A program made the position numbers and the translations under genes. The notes under the pieces were generated by a model. It was not told the origin of the DNA. It worked only from the letters and a program-made list of their open reading frames with translations, and did not search any database. A DNA stretch of 64,000 bases from Roseicyclus sp. (GTDB lineage Bacteria > Pseudomonadota > Alphaproteobacteria > Rhodobacterales > Rhodobacteraceae), in contig JAGYLB010000098.1 of assembly GCA_018401055.1 (NCBI GenBank), forward strand, positions 1 to 64,000, written 5' to 3'. Below are positions 11,751 through 21,192 of this stretch, one piece after another (position 1 is the first letter of the stretch; each line of letters starts with the position of its first letter).

Positions 11751-12560
11751 TCAGGTCCAGGTCGGGTGGAATTTTCCGCCCGGCGACAGGGTAAAGATAT
11801 CGGCCCCTGTGGCGGTCACGCCGATGGAATGCTCGAACTGCGCCGACAGAGATTTGTCGCGGGTCACGGCGGTCCAGTCATCGGCCAGAACCTTGGTCTC
11901 TGGCCTGCCCAGATTGACCATCGGCTCGATGGTGAAGAACATTCCTTCCTCCAGCCGGGGGCCGGTTCCGGGGCGGCCGTAGTGCAGCACATTGGGCGGC
12001 GCGTGAAACACCTGCCCCAGCCCGTGACCGCAGAAATCGCGCACCACCGACATGCGCTGCGCCTCGACAAAGGTCTGGATGGCGTGGCCGATGTCGCCGA
12101 AGGTATTGCCGGGGCGCACCGCCTCGATCCCCTTCATCAGGGCGTCATGGGTGACCTGCACCAGGCGCTCGGCCTTGCGGCCCAGCTTGCCGGCCACATA
12201 CATCCGGCTGGTGTCGCCGAACCACCCATCGACGATCACGGTCACGTCGATGTTGAGGATATCGCCTTCCTTCAGCACCTTGGGGCCGGGGATGCCATGG
12301 CAGACCACATGGTTCACGCTGATGCAGGACGCGTGCTTGTAGCCGCGATATCCGATGGTGGCCGAAACAGCACCCGAATCCGTCACCATGGCTTCGATGG
12401 CGGCGTCGATCGCCTCGGTCGTCTGGCCCGGAAAGACCAGAGGGGCCAATTCGTCGAGGATACGCGCAGCCAGTTGCCCCGCGCGGTGCATCCCGGCGAA
12501 ATCCTCTGCCCCGTGTATCCGAATGCCGTCCTTCGTGAGACGGCCCTTGAAATCGTCCAA
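11751..12560 (-). CDS. map: Methionine aminopeptidase, type I
   Basis: Removes the initiator methionine from nascent proteins. 269 residues from the TTG at 12560. The pita-bread metal ligands are visible: NIDVTVIVDGWFGDTSRMY (two Asp), CGHGLGQVFHAPPN (His), FFTIEPMVN (Glu) and SAQFEHSIGV (Glu). The substrate His is in GYKHASCISVNHVVCHGIP. The frame stays open far upstream, but homology begins at RLTKDGIRIHGAEDFAGMH, and GGAGG eight bases before the TTG decides this start. The N-terminal SH3-binding zinc extension of eukaryotic enzymes is absent, as expected. Confidence 0.93.
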   Translation of the reverse strand: MDDFKGRLTKDGIRIHGAEDFAGMHRAGQLAARILDELAPLVFPGQTTEAIDAAIEAMVTDSGAVSATIGYRGYKHASCISVNHVVCHGIPGPKVLKEGDILNIDVTVIVDGWFGDTSRMYVAGKLGRKAERLVQVTHDALMKGIEAVRPGNTFGDIGHAIQTFVEAQRMSVVRDFCGHGLGQVFHAPPNVLHYGRPGTGPRLEEGMFFTIEPMVNLGRPETKVLADDWTAVTRDKSLSAQFEHSIGVTATGADIFTLSPGGKFHPTWT

Positions 12561-12776
12561 ACCCCGGACCTCCAAACGCGTATCAAAGGCTAAGTTAGTC
12601 GCCTTGCGTGACAATTTCCAGTCAGGCCTCCCCGACAAGCGCGTGGGCGCCACAGCCATGCACGCTGGCCCCCCTGCCCGGCTGCGCATCGAGGTCGCGC
12701 CGACGAGAGGGCTTGGAAACCGCATCGGCAGGGGCCTATACCGATCTTGCAGGGATGGACAAGCGAAGGGCACAGA

Positions 12777-13505
12777 ATGCAGACCCCCACCGCCGCGATG
12801 CTGGTGATCGGCGACGAGATCCTGTCGGGCCGCACGCGCGACAGCAACACCCATTTCCTCGCCCGCGCGCTGACAGATCACGGCATCCGCCTGACCGAGG
12901 CGCGCGTGGTCGCAGACGAGCATGACAGGATCAAACAGGCCGTGCAGGCCCTGTCTGCGGCCTATGACCATGTCTTCACCTCAGGCGGGATCGGCCCCAC
13001 CCACGACGACATCACCGCCGATGCCGTGGCCGATGCAATGGGGGCCACCATCGACATCCGCGACGACGCGCGCGCGATCTTGCAGGCGCATTACGACGCC
13101 CGTGGACAGGAGTTGAACGCCGCCCGACTGCGTATGGCCCGCATTCCGGCCGGGGCCAGCCTGATCGACAACCCGATTTCGGCAGCACCCGGCTTCACCA
13201 TCAGAAATGTCCATGTAATGGCCGGAGTGCCCAACATCTTCGAGGCGATGGTGGCCAGCGTCATGCCCACGCTGACGGGCGGGCCGCCGATGCTGTCGCA
13301 ATCCTTGCGCGTGGTCCGTGGCGAAGGCGATATCGCCCACGCGTTGGGAGAGCTGGCTGCCAACCACCCGGAGGTCTCGATCGGGTCCTATCCGTTCCAG
13401 CGCGACGGGGTGCACGGGTCGAACATCGTGGTGCGCAGTCAGGATGGCGCTGCGGTGGATGCCGTGATGGGCAAGCTTGCACGCCTGTTCCCAGCCACGG
13501 ACTGA
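12777..13505 (+). CDS. CinA N-terminal (MoaB/Mog-like) domain protein
   Basis: A 242-residue competence/damage-inducible protein A-like protein consisting only of the molybdopterin-binding (MoCF) domain. Key motifs: LVIGDEILSGRTRDSN at the N-terminus and TSGGIGPTHDDITADAVA for phosphate binding. PAGASLIDNPISAAPGF and VMAGVPNIFEAM follow the CinA pattern. The C-terminal nicotinamide-nucleotide amidase domain of full CinA is missing. Start ATG 12777 has GAAGGG at 12765. It is divergent from map with about 215 bases between them. A role in NMN or ADP-ribose metabolism is possible from family knowledge but not shown by the sequence. Confidence 0.85.
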   Translation: MQTPTAAMLVIGDEILSGRTRDSNTHFLARALTDHGIRLTEARVVADEHDRIKQAVQALSAAYDHVFTSGGIGPTHDDITADAVADAMGATIDIRDDARAILQAHYDARGQELNAARLRMARIPAGASLIDNPISAAPGFTIRNVHVMAGVPNIFEAMVASVMPTLTGGPPMLSQSLRVVRGEGDIAHALGELAANHPEVSIGSYPFQRDGVHGSNIVVRSQDGAAVDAVMGKLARLFPATD

Positions 13506-13511
13506 CACGCC

Positions 13512-14236
13512 ATGCGGATCGCCGATCTTGCCCCTGTCATCGTAGCCACCGGCCCCCGCTGCAGTGCGGACCATCGGGCCCTTCACGGTGCCGTCCGGAG
13601 CGGGCGGCGGCCAGAGGGTCAGCGCCGCACGCCTGAGCGATCCCGAAGCCACCGACGCTACCGAGGCCGAGATCGACGCGACCCTGGCCGCACAGGCCGA
13701 TCTAGGTCAGGTGCCGCTGGTCATGGTGCAAGATCATCAGACCGCGCTCGAGGCCCGTCTGGCCGCGCGCGGGTTTGCCGTCCGCGACACAACCCATGCG
13801 ATGATCGCGCCCACGGCCACGCTCGCCGCCCCGCCGCCACCCGTCACCTGCTTTGCCACATGGCCGCCACTGGCCATCCAGACCGAGATCTGGGGGGCCG
13901 CAGGCGTGGGCCCCGGCCGACTGGCCGTAATGGACCGAGCCACTGGGCCAAAGATGTCCTTTTTCGGCAGGGTCGATGACAAGCCCGCCGGAACTGCCTT
14001 TGTCGCCATCCATGATGGCATCGCCATGCTGCACGCGCTGGAAATCGCGCCCGCGCACCGCCGCAAGGGTCTGGGCCAGATCATGATGCGCGCCGCCGCC
14101 GATTGGGCACAGGCCGAGGGCGCTGCCCGGTTCGCCATCCTTGTCACCGGCGAAAACCGGCAGTGCCGCAGGGCTTTACGCTTCCTTGGGGTTCGAGGGT
14201 GTGGGAACATACCATTACCGTTCCCCGCAAGCCTGA
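13512..14236 (+). CDS. GNAT family N-acetyltransferase (frameshifted at both ends)
   Basis: About 241 residues. The GNAT fold is clear in the second half: LHALEIAPAHRRKGLGQIM carries the acetyl-CoA pyrophosphate loop (R-x-x-G-x-G), and the C-terminal strand/helix reads AAGLYASLGFEGVGTYHYR once the slip near 14162 is repaired. The N-terminus MRIADLAPVI at 13512 joins the main frame after about two missing bases near 13552. It starts six bases after the CinA-like gene's stop, so co-transcription is likely. Its repaired stop (14234-14236) lies seven bases before the next ATG. Substrate unknown. Confidence 0.8.
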
Positions 14237-14243
14237 CAGGCCC

Positions 14244-15221
14244 ATGACGCATACCGGCCGCGCGCAGCCCATTGTCCGATGTCTGACCGCAGTGCTTGTA
14301 TCCTTTTGTGGCGCGCTGCCTTCCGCCGGGCTGGAGCTGGACTGGCCTGCTGGGGCCGAGCTTGCCCGGATCGAGACCGACAGGGTGGCCGGGTTCCGCA
14401 TCGCAACGGGTCCCTTCGACGGCAGAGCCGTGCCGGTGATCGAGCTTGCCGGCGACCTGTCTGAGGAAATCTGGACCCTTCCCGCCGAGGCGGGCGACCC
14501 GGCCCGGATGCTGGCGACGATCGAAGAACAGGTGACCGCGCAAGGCTACACCATCGGTTTCGCCTGCGCCGACGAGTGCCTGCGGCGGCTTCGATTTCCG
14601 CTTTGCCCTGCCCATAGCCGATGGCCCGTCGATGCATGTCGATCTGGGCCGGTTCCACTATCTGACCGCCTCGCGCGTGTGGGCAGGGCAGGAGGACGGG
14701 GCGGAACATCTGGCCGTGACGATCTCGCAAGGGGGTCAGAAAGGCTATGTGCATCTTGCGCGCGTGACCCCGGCGGGTGCCTTGCCCGTGCCGGTCACAT
14801 CCTCCACCCGCCAGACTGACCCGCGGGACGGAACCGTCGACACCGAGGGGTTGATCGCGCGCCTGACCACCGCCGGCTCCGCCGTTCTGAGTGACGTGAC
14901 CTTTGCCACGGGCGCCTCTGCCTTGGCGGGTGATCGGGTCGAAAGCCTTGTTGCTTTGGCCGCCTATCTGGCCGAAGACCCGAGGCGTCGGATCGTTCTG
15001 GTCGGCCACACGGATGCGGAAGGCTCGCGCGAGGCGAATATCGCCGATCAGCCAGGGCCCGGGCCTCTGCCGTGCGCGCCTATCTGATCGAAGCCCTTGG
15101 CGCGGACCCGGCCCAGATCGACGCGGAAGGGATCGGCTATCTTGCCCCCCGTGCCTCGAACAGCACGACAGCCGGCCGCGAGGCGAATCGGCGGGTCGAA
15201 GTGGTGCTGATTGCCTATTGA
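14244..15221 (+). CDS. OmpA family protein, exported (frameshifted)
   Basis: About 325 residues. A signal peptide at residues 1-29 (hydrophobic run LTAVLVSFCGALPSAG) precedes a unique N-terminal domain that includes ACADEC. The C-terminal OmpA/MotB peptidoglycan-binding domain contains VTFATGASALAGD, RIVLVGHTDAEGSREANIA and REANRRVEVVLIAY. Slips lie near 14583 and 15047. It is third in a tight run with the CinA-like and GNAT genes. This and the 9.2-10.8 kb gene are the two OmpA-domain proteins of the window; they differ outside that domain. Confidence 0.85.
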
Positions 15222-15223
15222 CG

Positions 15224-15258
15224 AAAAAAGCCCGGATCAGCGCGGGGCCAATCCGGGC
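15224..15258 (-). terminator. Rho-independent terminator of the LysR gene
   Basis: An 8-bp perfect stem (GCCCGGAT at 15230-15237 with ATCCGGGC at 15251-15258) and 13-base loop. Read on the minus strand it is followed by six T (15229-15224). It lies about 95 bases beyond the LysR stop and just after the OmpA gene's stop on the other strand. Confidence 0.8.
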
Positions 15259-15350
15259 GCAGTCAGGCACGCGCCACAGACCCGTATACGGGATGCAGGC
15301 ACGGCTTCAGCGGACGGCAAAGGGCCCGCGCTGTCGCCCCGTCGGAAGGC

Positions 15351-16256
15351 TCACCAATCGGTGGGCCCCTTGTCCTTGAAGGAATCGACAAGAAAGTCGA
15401 TGAAGGATCGCACCTTGGGCTGCGTGTAGCGGCCGGGCGGATAGATCGCGTACACGCCTTGAATATCGACCGGCAGATCGGGGATCACATCCTCGATCAA
15501 TCCAGCGCGCAGGGGGTCTGCATAGAGGAAACTGGGCAGGTAGGCGATGCCCAGCCCACCGATGGCGGCATTCAGCAGCGACTGGCCGTCGTTCACCGTC
15601 AGCCAGCCCCCGCTGCGGACCTGCCGCTGTTCGCCCGAGGGGGCGGTAATCTTCCAGACGTTGCCATTGGCGTTGTTGGAATAATGCAGCAGCTTGTGAT
15701 CGTTCAGGTCGTCGATCTTTTCAGGGCGGCCATAGCGCTGGAAATAGGACGGCGCGGCGATCATCCGGCGCTGCGTCTCGCAGATCTTGCGAGCGCGCAG
15801 GCTGCTGTCTTCCAGTTCGCCCACCCGGATCGCCATGTCGAACCCTTCCGAGATCAGTTCGACATAGCGGTTGTTGAGCACCATGTTGACGGTCACATCA
15901 GGGTATTTGTTCAGGAACGTGCCCAGAATGGGGGACACGTGGTTCACCCCGAAATCGGTGGCGATGGACACGCGCAGCGTGCCGGACGGCGCCGATTGCA
16001 TCGCGGTCACAAGCGCGTCGGCCTCGCCCGCGTCGTTGAGAACGCGGCGGGCGCGGTCGTAATAGGCAAGGCCGATCTCGGTCGGGCTGACGCGGCGGGT
16101 GGTGCGGTTGAGCAGTCTTGCGCCCAGACGTGTCTCGAGGCTCGAGACATGCTTGGACACGGCGGACTTGGAAATCCCCATCTTCTTTGCGGCATCGGTA
16201 AAGCCACCTTGGTCCACGACCATGGCAAAGGCTTCCATTTCCGTAAGTCGATCCAT
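15351..16256 (-). CDS. LysR family transcriptional regulator
   Basis: 301 residues, one frame. The N-terminal winged helix-turn-helix (about residues 3-62) includes FTDAAKKMGISKSAVSKHVS and LGARLLNRTTRRVSPTEIG. The LysR substrate-binding domain runs from about 90 to 295, with GTLRVSIATDFGVNHVSPI at its start. It is most like the DsdC/GcvA-unrelated 'CrgA-type' group. It is divergent from mtgA, with about 240 bases between the starts. The gene has no obvious metabolic partner, so its target is unknown. Confidence 0.9.
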   Translation of the reverse strand: MDRLTEMEAFAMVVDQGGFTDAAKKMGISKSAVSKHVSSLETRLGARLLNRTTRRVSPTEIGLAYYDRARRVLNDAGEADALVTAMQSAPSGTLRVSIATDFGVNHVSPILGTFLNKYPDVTVNMVLNNRYVELISEGFDMAIRVGELEDSSLRARKICETQRRMIAAPSYFQRYGRPEKIDDLNDHKLLHYSNNANGNVWKITAPSGEQRQVRSGGWLTVNDGQSLLNAAIGGLGIAYLPSFLYADPLRAGLIEDVIPDLPVDIQGVYAIYPPGRYTQPKVRSFIDFLVDSFKDKGPTDW

Positions 16257-16493
16257 CTTTACTACCTGCTCGGGCTTGTTGGTCTTCCCCTGTTTGCCCC
16301 TCAAATGCGGCGCGATTGCGGAAGCAGGCAGGCCAAAGCCGGGTAATTCAGCGGATCGTTCGTGGTGTTGCACCAATTTGAGGTCGACGTGGGGCGGGAA
16401 CACGGGCAAGGGATCTGTCCGCCAGGCTCTTGGTATTCTTGCCCCACAGGGCATAGCCTGCACGGGCACGGACAGGAACGACACGAGGTCAGA

Positions 16494-17246
16494 TTGGCCA
16501 GAAAGACCGATCAAGACACTGCGGTGAAATCCGCGATCCGCGGCACGCCGCGCAAACGCGCGCAGGCACGGCAGCCGTCGCGCCTGAGGCGCACGGCGAT
16601 ATGGCTGCGGCGCTGGCTTTTGCGGACGGTCGTGGGCGTGATCGTTTTCGGGCTTGGCTGGATCATCCTCTATGCCGTCATCCCGGTGCCCACGACGGCC
16701 TACATGATCGGTGAAAGCCGCAGGCTGGGCGGGATCGAGCGCCAATGGGTCCCGATCGAGGAGATCTCGGTCAATCTGCAACGCGCCGTGGTCGCAGCGG
16801 AGGATGCGAATTTTTGCCGACACTGGGGCTTTGACATGGAGGCGATCCGCGACGCCATTGCCGAAGGCGGGCAGCGCGGCGCATCCACGATCAGCCAGCA
16901 GACCGCCAAGAACGCCTTTCTGTGGCATGGCCGGACATGGGTGCGCAAAGCTCTGGAGGCGGCGTTCACACCGGTGATGGAGCTTTTGTGGCCCAAACGC
17001 CGGGTGCTTGAGGTCTATCTCAACGTCGCTGAATTCGGCGAGGGTGTCTTTGGCGCAGAAGCCGCGGCACAGCATCATTTCGGTGTGTCTGCCGCCGATC
17101 TGACGCTGCGGCAGGCCTCGCTTCTGGCCGCCGTCCTGCCCAGCCCGCAAAACCGCATCGCCTCGGCGCCCTCGGGCTTTGTCGACCGTCGCGCGCGGTC
17201 CATCGCGGAAGGCGCGGCAACCATTCGCCGCCGACGGGCGCGATGA
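16494..17246 (+). CDS. mtgA: Monofunctional biosynthetic peptidoglycan transglycosylase
   Basis: A GT51 enzyme that polymerises lipid II into glycan strands. About 250 residues with an N-terminal basic segment and one membrane anchor (about residues 37-60). The catalytic Glu lies in VVAAEDANFCRHWGFD and the second GT51 motif is GASTISQQTAKNAFLW. RRVLEVYLNVAEFGEGVFG and LTLRQASLLAAVLPSP follow. I chose TTG 16494 because GAGG lies at 16484; GTG 16524 is possible but has no ribosome binding site. It is divergent from the LysR regulator and followed by an unrelated GST gene. Confidence 0.9.
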   Translation: MARKTDQDTAVKSAIRGTPRKRAQARQPSRLRRTAIWLRRWLLRTVVGVIVFGLGWIILYAVIPVPTTAYMIGESRRLGGIERQWVPIEEISVNLQRAVVAAEDANFCRHWGFDMEAIRDAIAEGGQRGASTISQQTAKNAFLWHGRTWVRKALEAAFTPVMELLWPKRRVLEVYLNVAEFGEGVFGAEAAAQHHFGVSAADLTLRQASLLAAVLPSPQNRIASAPSGFVDRRARSIAEGAATIRRRRAR

Positions 17247-17301
17247 TTGCTTTGCGAATTGAAGTCGGACACGCTTTCGCGCCATAGAAGGTCAGCCCAA
17301 C

Positions 17302-17982
17302 ATGATCGAGCAGTCCATGGCGCGCCTGTACCATTTTGCCCTCTCCCCCTTTTGCCGCAAGGTCCGGCTTGTGCTTGCCGAAAAGCGGATCGAGGTCGAG
17401 CTGATCGAGGAACGCTATTGGGAACCCACGTCCGAGTTCCTGCGCCGCAATCCGGCCGGAAAGGTTCCGGTCCTCAAGATCGACGGGATGCACCTGACCG
17501 AATCCAGCGCGATCTGCGAATACCTTGAGGAAACCCGGCCCGAACCGCCGCTTTTGCCATCAGACCCCAAGGGCCGGGCCGAGGTGCGGCGGATGGTGCA
17601 TTGGTTCGACGACAAGTTCCATCAGGAAGTGACCTCGAACCTCGTCTACGAGCGCGTCAACAAGAAGATCATGCGCGGCGGATACCCCGACGGCAAGGCG
17701 GTCAAGACCGGTGCGCAGCAGATCAAGTACCATCTCGATTACATGGCATGGCTGCTGGACCATCGCCGCTGGCTGGCGGGCGACAAGCTGACGCTGGCCG
17801 ATTTCACGGCGGCCGCCCACCTGTCGTGCCTAGATTATATTTCTGACGTGGACTGGAACCGGTCCGACATCGTCAAGGACTGGTATGCCAAGGTCAAATC
17901 GCGCCCCGCCTTCCGGTCCATCCTCGCCGACCAGATCCCCGGCTTCATCCAGCCGCCCCATTACGCGAACCTCGACTTTTGA
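17302..17982 (+). CDS. Glutathione S-transferase family protein
   Basis: 226 residues. The thioredoxin-like N-terminal domain has [14 protein letters not shown], where Ser/Cys is the likely catalytic pair, and the cis-Pro and glutathione site [13 protein letters not shown] followed by [13 protein letters not shown]. The all-helical C-terminal domain ends with [19 protein letters not shown], the N-capping box region. Start ATG 17302 gives a short lead before [10 protein letters not shown] 17317 is an alternative. The stop overlaps the queG start in the four bases TTGA, suggesting translational coupling. The substrate cannot be read from sequence. Confidence 0.9.
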   Translation: MIEQSMARLYHFALSPFCRKVRLVLAEKRIEVELIEERYWEPTSEFLRRNPAGKVPVLKIDGMHLTESSAICEYLEETRPEPPLLPSDPKGRAEVRRMVHWFDDKFHQEVTSNLVYERVNKKIMRGGYPDGKAVKTGAQQIKYHLDYMAWLLDHRRWLAGDKLTLADFTAAAHLSCLDYISDVDWNRSDIVKDWYAKVKSRPAFRSILADQIPGFIQPPHYANLDF

Positions 17983-19012
17983 GCGAGCTCAAGGCAGCCC
18001 TTCTGACCGAGGCCCGCGCGGCGGGTTTCGCCAAGATGGGCGTCTGCAGGCCCGATGCGATCCCCGAGGCCGCAGGGCGGCTGACGGATTTCGTTAAGGC
18101 CGGGCGGCATGGCCAGATGGGCTGGATGGAAGAGCGGATGGGCTGGCGCGGTGAGCCGGCAACCCTTTGGCCGCAGGCGCGGTCCGTCATCATGCTGGCA
18201 GAGGTCTACACCCCCGACACCGACCCGCTGGAGGCGCTAGAGCACCGCGACCGGGGCACGATCAGCGTCTATGCGCAGAACCGCGATTACCACGATGTCG
18301 TCAAGAAGCGCCTGAAGGTCGTGGGCCGCTGGTTGATCGACCAGGTGCCGGGGGCCGAAATCAAGGTATTCGTGGATACAGCCCCCGTGATGGAAAAGCC
18401 GCTGGCGCAGGCGGCAGGGCTGGGGTGGCAGGGCAAGCATACCAACCTGCTTGGCCGTGATCTGGGCAACTGGTTTTTCCTCGGCGCGATCTTCACCACA
18501 ATCGACCTGCCCCCCGACGCGGCTGAGGAGGAACATTGCGGCAGTTGCACCGCCTGTCTCGGACATCTGCCCGACCGAGGCCTTTCCCGCGCCCTTCCAA
18601 CTGGATGCGCGTCGCTGCATTTCCTACCTGACCATCGAGCACAAAGGCCCGGTCGACCCTGAATTGCGCGCCCGCATGGGCAACCGCATCTATGGCTGCG
18701 ACGATTGCCTTGCCGTCTGCCCTTGGAATAAATTTGCACAAACGGCGACCGAGATGCGCTATGCCGCCCGGCCTGAACTGATTTCGCCCCGGCTGGAGGA
18801 TCTGGCCCAGCTGGACGACGCAGGCTTCCGCGCGCTCTTCGCGGGCAGCCCGATCAAGCGCATCGGCCGCGACCGGTTCGTGCGTAATGTGCTGTATGCG
18901 ATCGGCAATTCGGGCGACAAAGGGCTGGCAGGCGTGGCACAGGGTCTGGTCAATGACCCGGATGCAGCGGTGCGCGGATGCGGCGCGTTGGGCGGTGGAG
19001 AGACTGCGATGA
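17979..19012 (+). CDS. queG: Epoxyqueuosine reductase QueG (two frameshifts)
   Basis: Cobalamin- and [4Fe-4S]-dependent enzyme that reduces epoxyqueuosine to queuosine in tRNA, the last step of Q synthesis. About 344 residues. Motifs: [29 protein letters not shown] (cobalamin side), [12 protein letters not shown], the first ferredoxin cluster [16 protein letters not shown] and the second in [16 protein letters not shown] slip near 18555 breaks the first cluster and one near 18976 the C-terminus, where the repaired end reads [11 protein letters not shown]. Start is TTG 17979 overlapping the GST stop. The stop overlaps the next ATG (ATGA). The B12 need fits the B12 import operon at 41-48 kb. 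Confidence 0.92.
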
Positions 19013-19875
19013 AGCTTCTGATATTCGGCTATGGCTACAGCGCCCGGTTTCTGGTGCGCGAACTGGCCCAGCCTGCGGGCACCATCCGCGTTACCACCCG
19101 CAGCGCCGACAAGGCCGCGCGCCCTGAGGCGGCGGGCCTGACCGCGCGCATCTTTCCCGGCACCGACATGGCCGCCGATCTGGCATGGGCCACCCATGTC
19201 CTGAGCAGCGCCGGACCCGAAGACGGCAGCGACCCTGTGCTGGCCGAGGCGCGGAAAGCCTTTGCCGATGCCGCCAACACGCTGGTCTGGGTCGGCTATC
19301 TGTCGACCACCGGCGTCTACGGCGACCATCAGGGCGGCTGGGTGGACGAGACCACGCCCCTGACCCCCTCGACCGAGCGCGGACAGGCGCGTGTGGCGGC
19401 TGAAACCGAATGGATGGACCTGCACCGCAAGCATGGCCTGCCCGTGCACATCTTCCGCCTTGCCGGTATCTACGGGCCCGGTCGCGGCCCCTTCGAAAAG
19501 GTCCGCGACGGCACCGCCCGGCGCATCATCAAACCCGGACAGGTGTTTTCCCGCATCCATGCCGAGGATATCGCGCAAGTGCTCCTCGCCTCGATGGCGC
19601 GGCCCGATCCGGGTGCGGTCTACAATGTCTGCGACGATGATCCGGCCCCGCCGCAAGACGTGATCGGGCATGCCGCGACCCTGCTGGGCCTGCCACAGCC
19701 GCCTGACATCGCCTTCGAAACGGCAGAGCTTTCGCCGATGGCCGCCAGCTTCTACGCCGAATCGAAACGGGTCGATAACCGCAAGATCAAGGAGGATCTG
19801 GGTGTCCCCCTGCGCTACCCGGATTACCGCGCGGGGCTTGCCGCCGTTCTGGTGGCGGAAACCGCGAAAACGTGA
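19009..19875 (+). CDS. NAD(P)-dependent SDR/epimerase family protein (YeeZ-like)
   Basis: 288 residues, extended short-chain dehydrogenase type. The Rossmann loop [17 protein letters not shown] at the N-terminus has the reduced glycine pattern typical of YeeZ-like proteins. [15 protein letters not shown] gives the Ser/Tyr region and [17 protein letters not shown] the later strand. The usual YxxxK catalytic pair is not obvious, so enzymatic activity is uncertain. Start ATG 19009 is in an ATGA overlap with the repaired queG stop. Without that repair the two reading frames look fused. Confidence 0.85.
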   Translation: MKLLIFGYGYSARFLVRELAQPAGTIRVTTRSADKAARPEAAGLTARIFPGTDMAADLAWATHVLSSAGPEDGSDPVLAEARKAFADAANTLVWVGYLSTTGVYGDHQGGWVDETTPLTPSTERGQARVAAETEWMDLHRKHGLPVHIFRLAGIYGPGRGPFEKVRDGTARRIIKPGQVFSRIHAEDIAQVLLASMARPDPGAVYNVCDDDPAPPQDVIGHAATLLGLPQPPDIAFETAELSPMAASFYAESKRVDNRKIKEDLGVPLRYPDYRAGLAAVLVAETAKT

Positions 19876-19933
19876 CTACGCGGAACCGATTTTCTGGTGT
19901 ATGGCGCGAAAAAACTAAGAGCAGAGCAGGTCC

Positions 19934-20440
19934 ATGATCTCCAGTTTTACCCGGCGTTCCACGCTTTCGATGCTTCTTGCTTCTGTCGCCCTTGCGGGGT
20001 GCGAGCCGTCGCGCTTCATCGAGTATAACGGCCCCGAAGTGACCCGGATCGAGGTGCAGAAATCCGCCCGCCGGATGTATCTGATGCACCATGATCAGGT
20101 GCTTGCAGACTATGATGTAGAACTGGGCTTCGCGCCCACAGGCCACAAGACCACCGAAGGCGACGGACGCACGCCCGAGGGTCGCTACTACATCGACCGG
20201 CGCAACCCCAACAGCGCGTTCTACCTGTCGCTGGGCATCAGCTATCCCAATGCCGAGGATATCGCGCAGGCGCGCGCCCGCGGCGTCAGCCCGGGCGGCG
20301 ACATCTTCATACATGGCACGACGCGCCCCTTCCGTCGGGTTGATGATTGGACCGTGGGCTGCATCGCCGTCACCAACCGAGAGATGCGCGAGATCTACGC
20401 GATGGTACGCGACGGCACGGTGATCGACATCTACGCCTGA
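19934..20440 (+). CDS. L,D-transpeptidase family lipoprotein (YkuD/YafK-like)
   Basis: 168 residues. The N-terminus is a lipoprotein signal with lipobox LAGC (Cys at about residue 23). The YkuD catalytic domain covers nearly the rest: VQKSARRMYLMHH, TPEGRYYIDRRNPNSAFY, and the active-site region FIHGTTRP...WTVGCIAVTNREM, where His and Cys are the catalytic residues. Likely acts on peptidoglycan stem peptides in the periplasm, either forming 3-3 cross-links or trimming or attaching proteins. Its stop lies inside a palindrome shared with the convergent CAP gene. Confidence 0.88.
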   Translation: MISSFTRRSTLSMLLASVALAGCEPSRFIEYNGPEVTRIEVQKSARRMYLMHHDQVLADYDVELGFAPTGHKTTEGDGRTPEGRYYIDRRNPNSAFYLSLGISYPNAEDIAQARARGVSPGGDIFIHGTTRPFRRVDDWTVGCIAVTNREMREIYAMVRDGTVIDIYA

Positions 20441-20450
20441 GCTGGCTCAG
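20437..20450. terminator. Palindrome spanning both stop codons of a convergent gene pair
   Basis: CTGAGC TG GCTCAG is a perfect 6-bp inverted repeat. It contains the stop of the L,D-transpeptidase gene (20438-20440) and the stop of the CAP gene (20447-20449). There is no T tract on either side, so a role as terminator is a guess. The symmetry may partly follow from the two facing TGA codons. Confidence 0.35.
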
Positions 20451-21015
20451 CGGCCGGGCGCGTTGGCTGGGCTCGCGTTGCCGCCATCGCCGGCGACCAG
20501 CGTCCACCAGATCTTGCCGCTGTCTTCCTGAAAGAAGGCGACGCCCAGATCGCGTCCTGCGGGGTCGGTGATGACATCACGGGTGTCGGGCTGGGTCATC
20601 CATGCGGCGATGGTCTCAAGCTCGGATTCGTAGGTTTCCGAGATGGTTTCGCCCAGCACCGTGCCACGGTAGCCCGCCGTTTGCGCCCGGTCGATCGGCG
20701 AAGACCCGTCCGACCCGAAATGCCAGGGCCGGTTCTGCAACGCCATGTCGCGCGAATGGGTGGCGGCGGCGGCAGTCAGTTCAGCGTTGAGCTGCCAGGG
20801 CGGTGGGCACCTGCCGCCGCGCGCAGCGAATTCACGCTGTCGAGCATGCGGAACTGGATGCGCGACGTGTCGGCGGGATCTATGCGATATAGAACGGGCA
20901 GGGGTTGCCCGCTTGCGTCCAAGGTGACCTGCGCCAGCGGATCGGCACAGGCCGAAAGCGCCAAAACTCCGGCCAGCGAAACAAGAAATGATCTGCGTGT
21001 GTCCATGGGCGCCAT
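20447..21015 (-). CDS. CAP (SCP-like) domain lipoprotein (one frameshift)
   Basis: About 189 residues. The N-terminal signal ends in a lipobox (LALSAC). The CAP domain contains LNSLRAAAG-type spacing, then THSRDMALQNRPWHFGSDG (conserved His/Glu cavity region), GYRGTVLGETISETY and WMTQPDTRDVITDPAGRDLGV. One missing base near 20803 separates the signal/start frame from the main domain. CAP proteins in bacteria are secreted; function is mostly unknown. It sits between two L,D-transpeptidase-type genes, convergent with one and divergent from the other, which suggests a small envelope cluster. Confidence 0.82.
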
Positions 21016-21192
21016 GATTTAACGAAAAACTTTTGCCAATCCGTTTACAACTCCCCGTCTTGGCGGCTGCGACCGATCCACCACATCCGTTGCCAAATCG
21101 ACGCAAGCGCCGCTTGGGCTGGCCATGTCTGTGGTATGGTCACGCCATCGAGGCAGAAACACATAGCCCCCGCCTACAAGGAGGCAGACATC

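Noticed and set aside
18451..19875. QueG-SDR fusion protein
   Set aside because: Removing one base near 18976 gives QueG its own C-terminus and a stop overlapping the SDR start codon.
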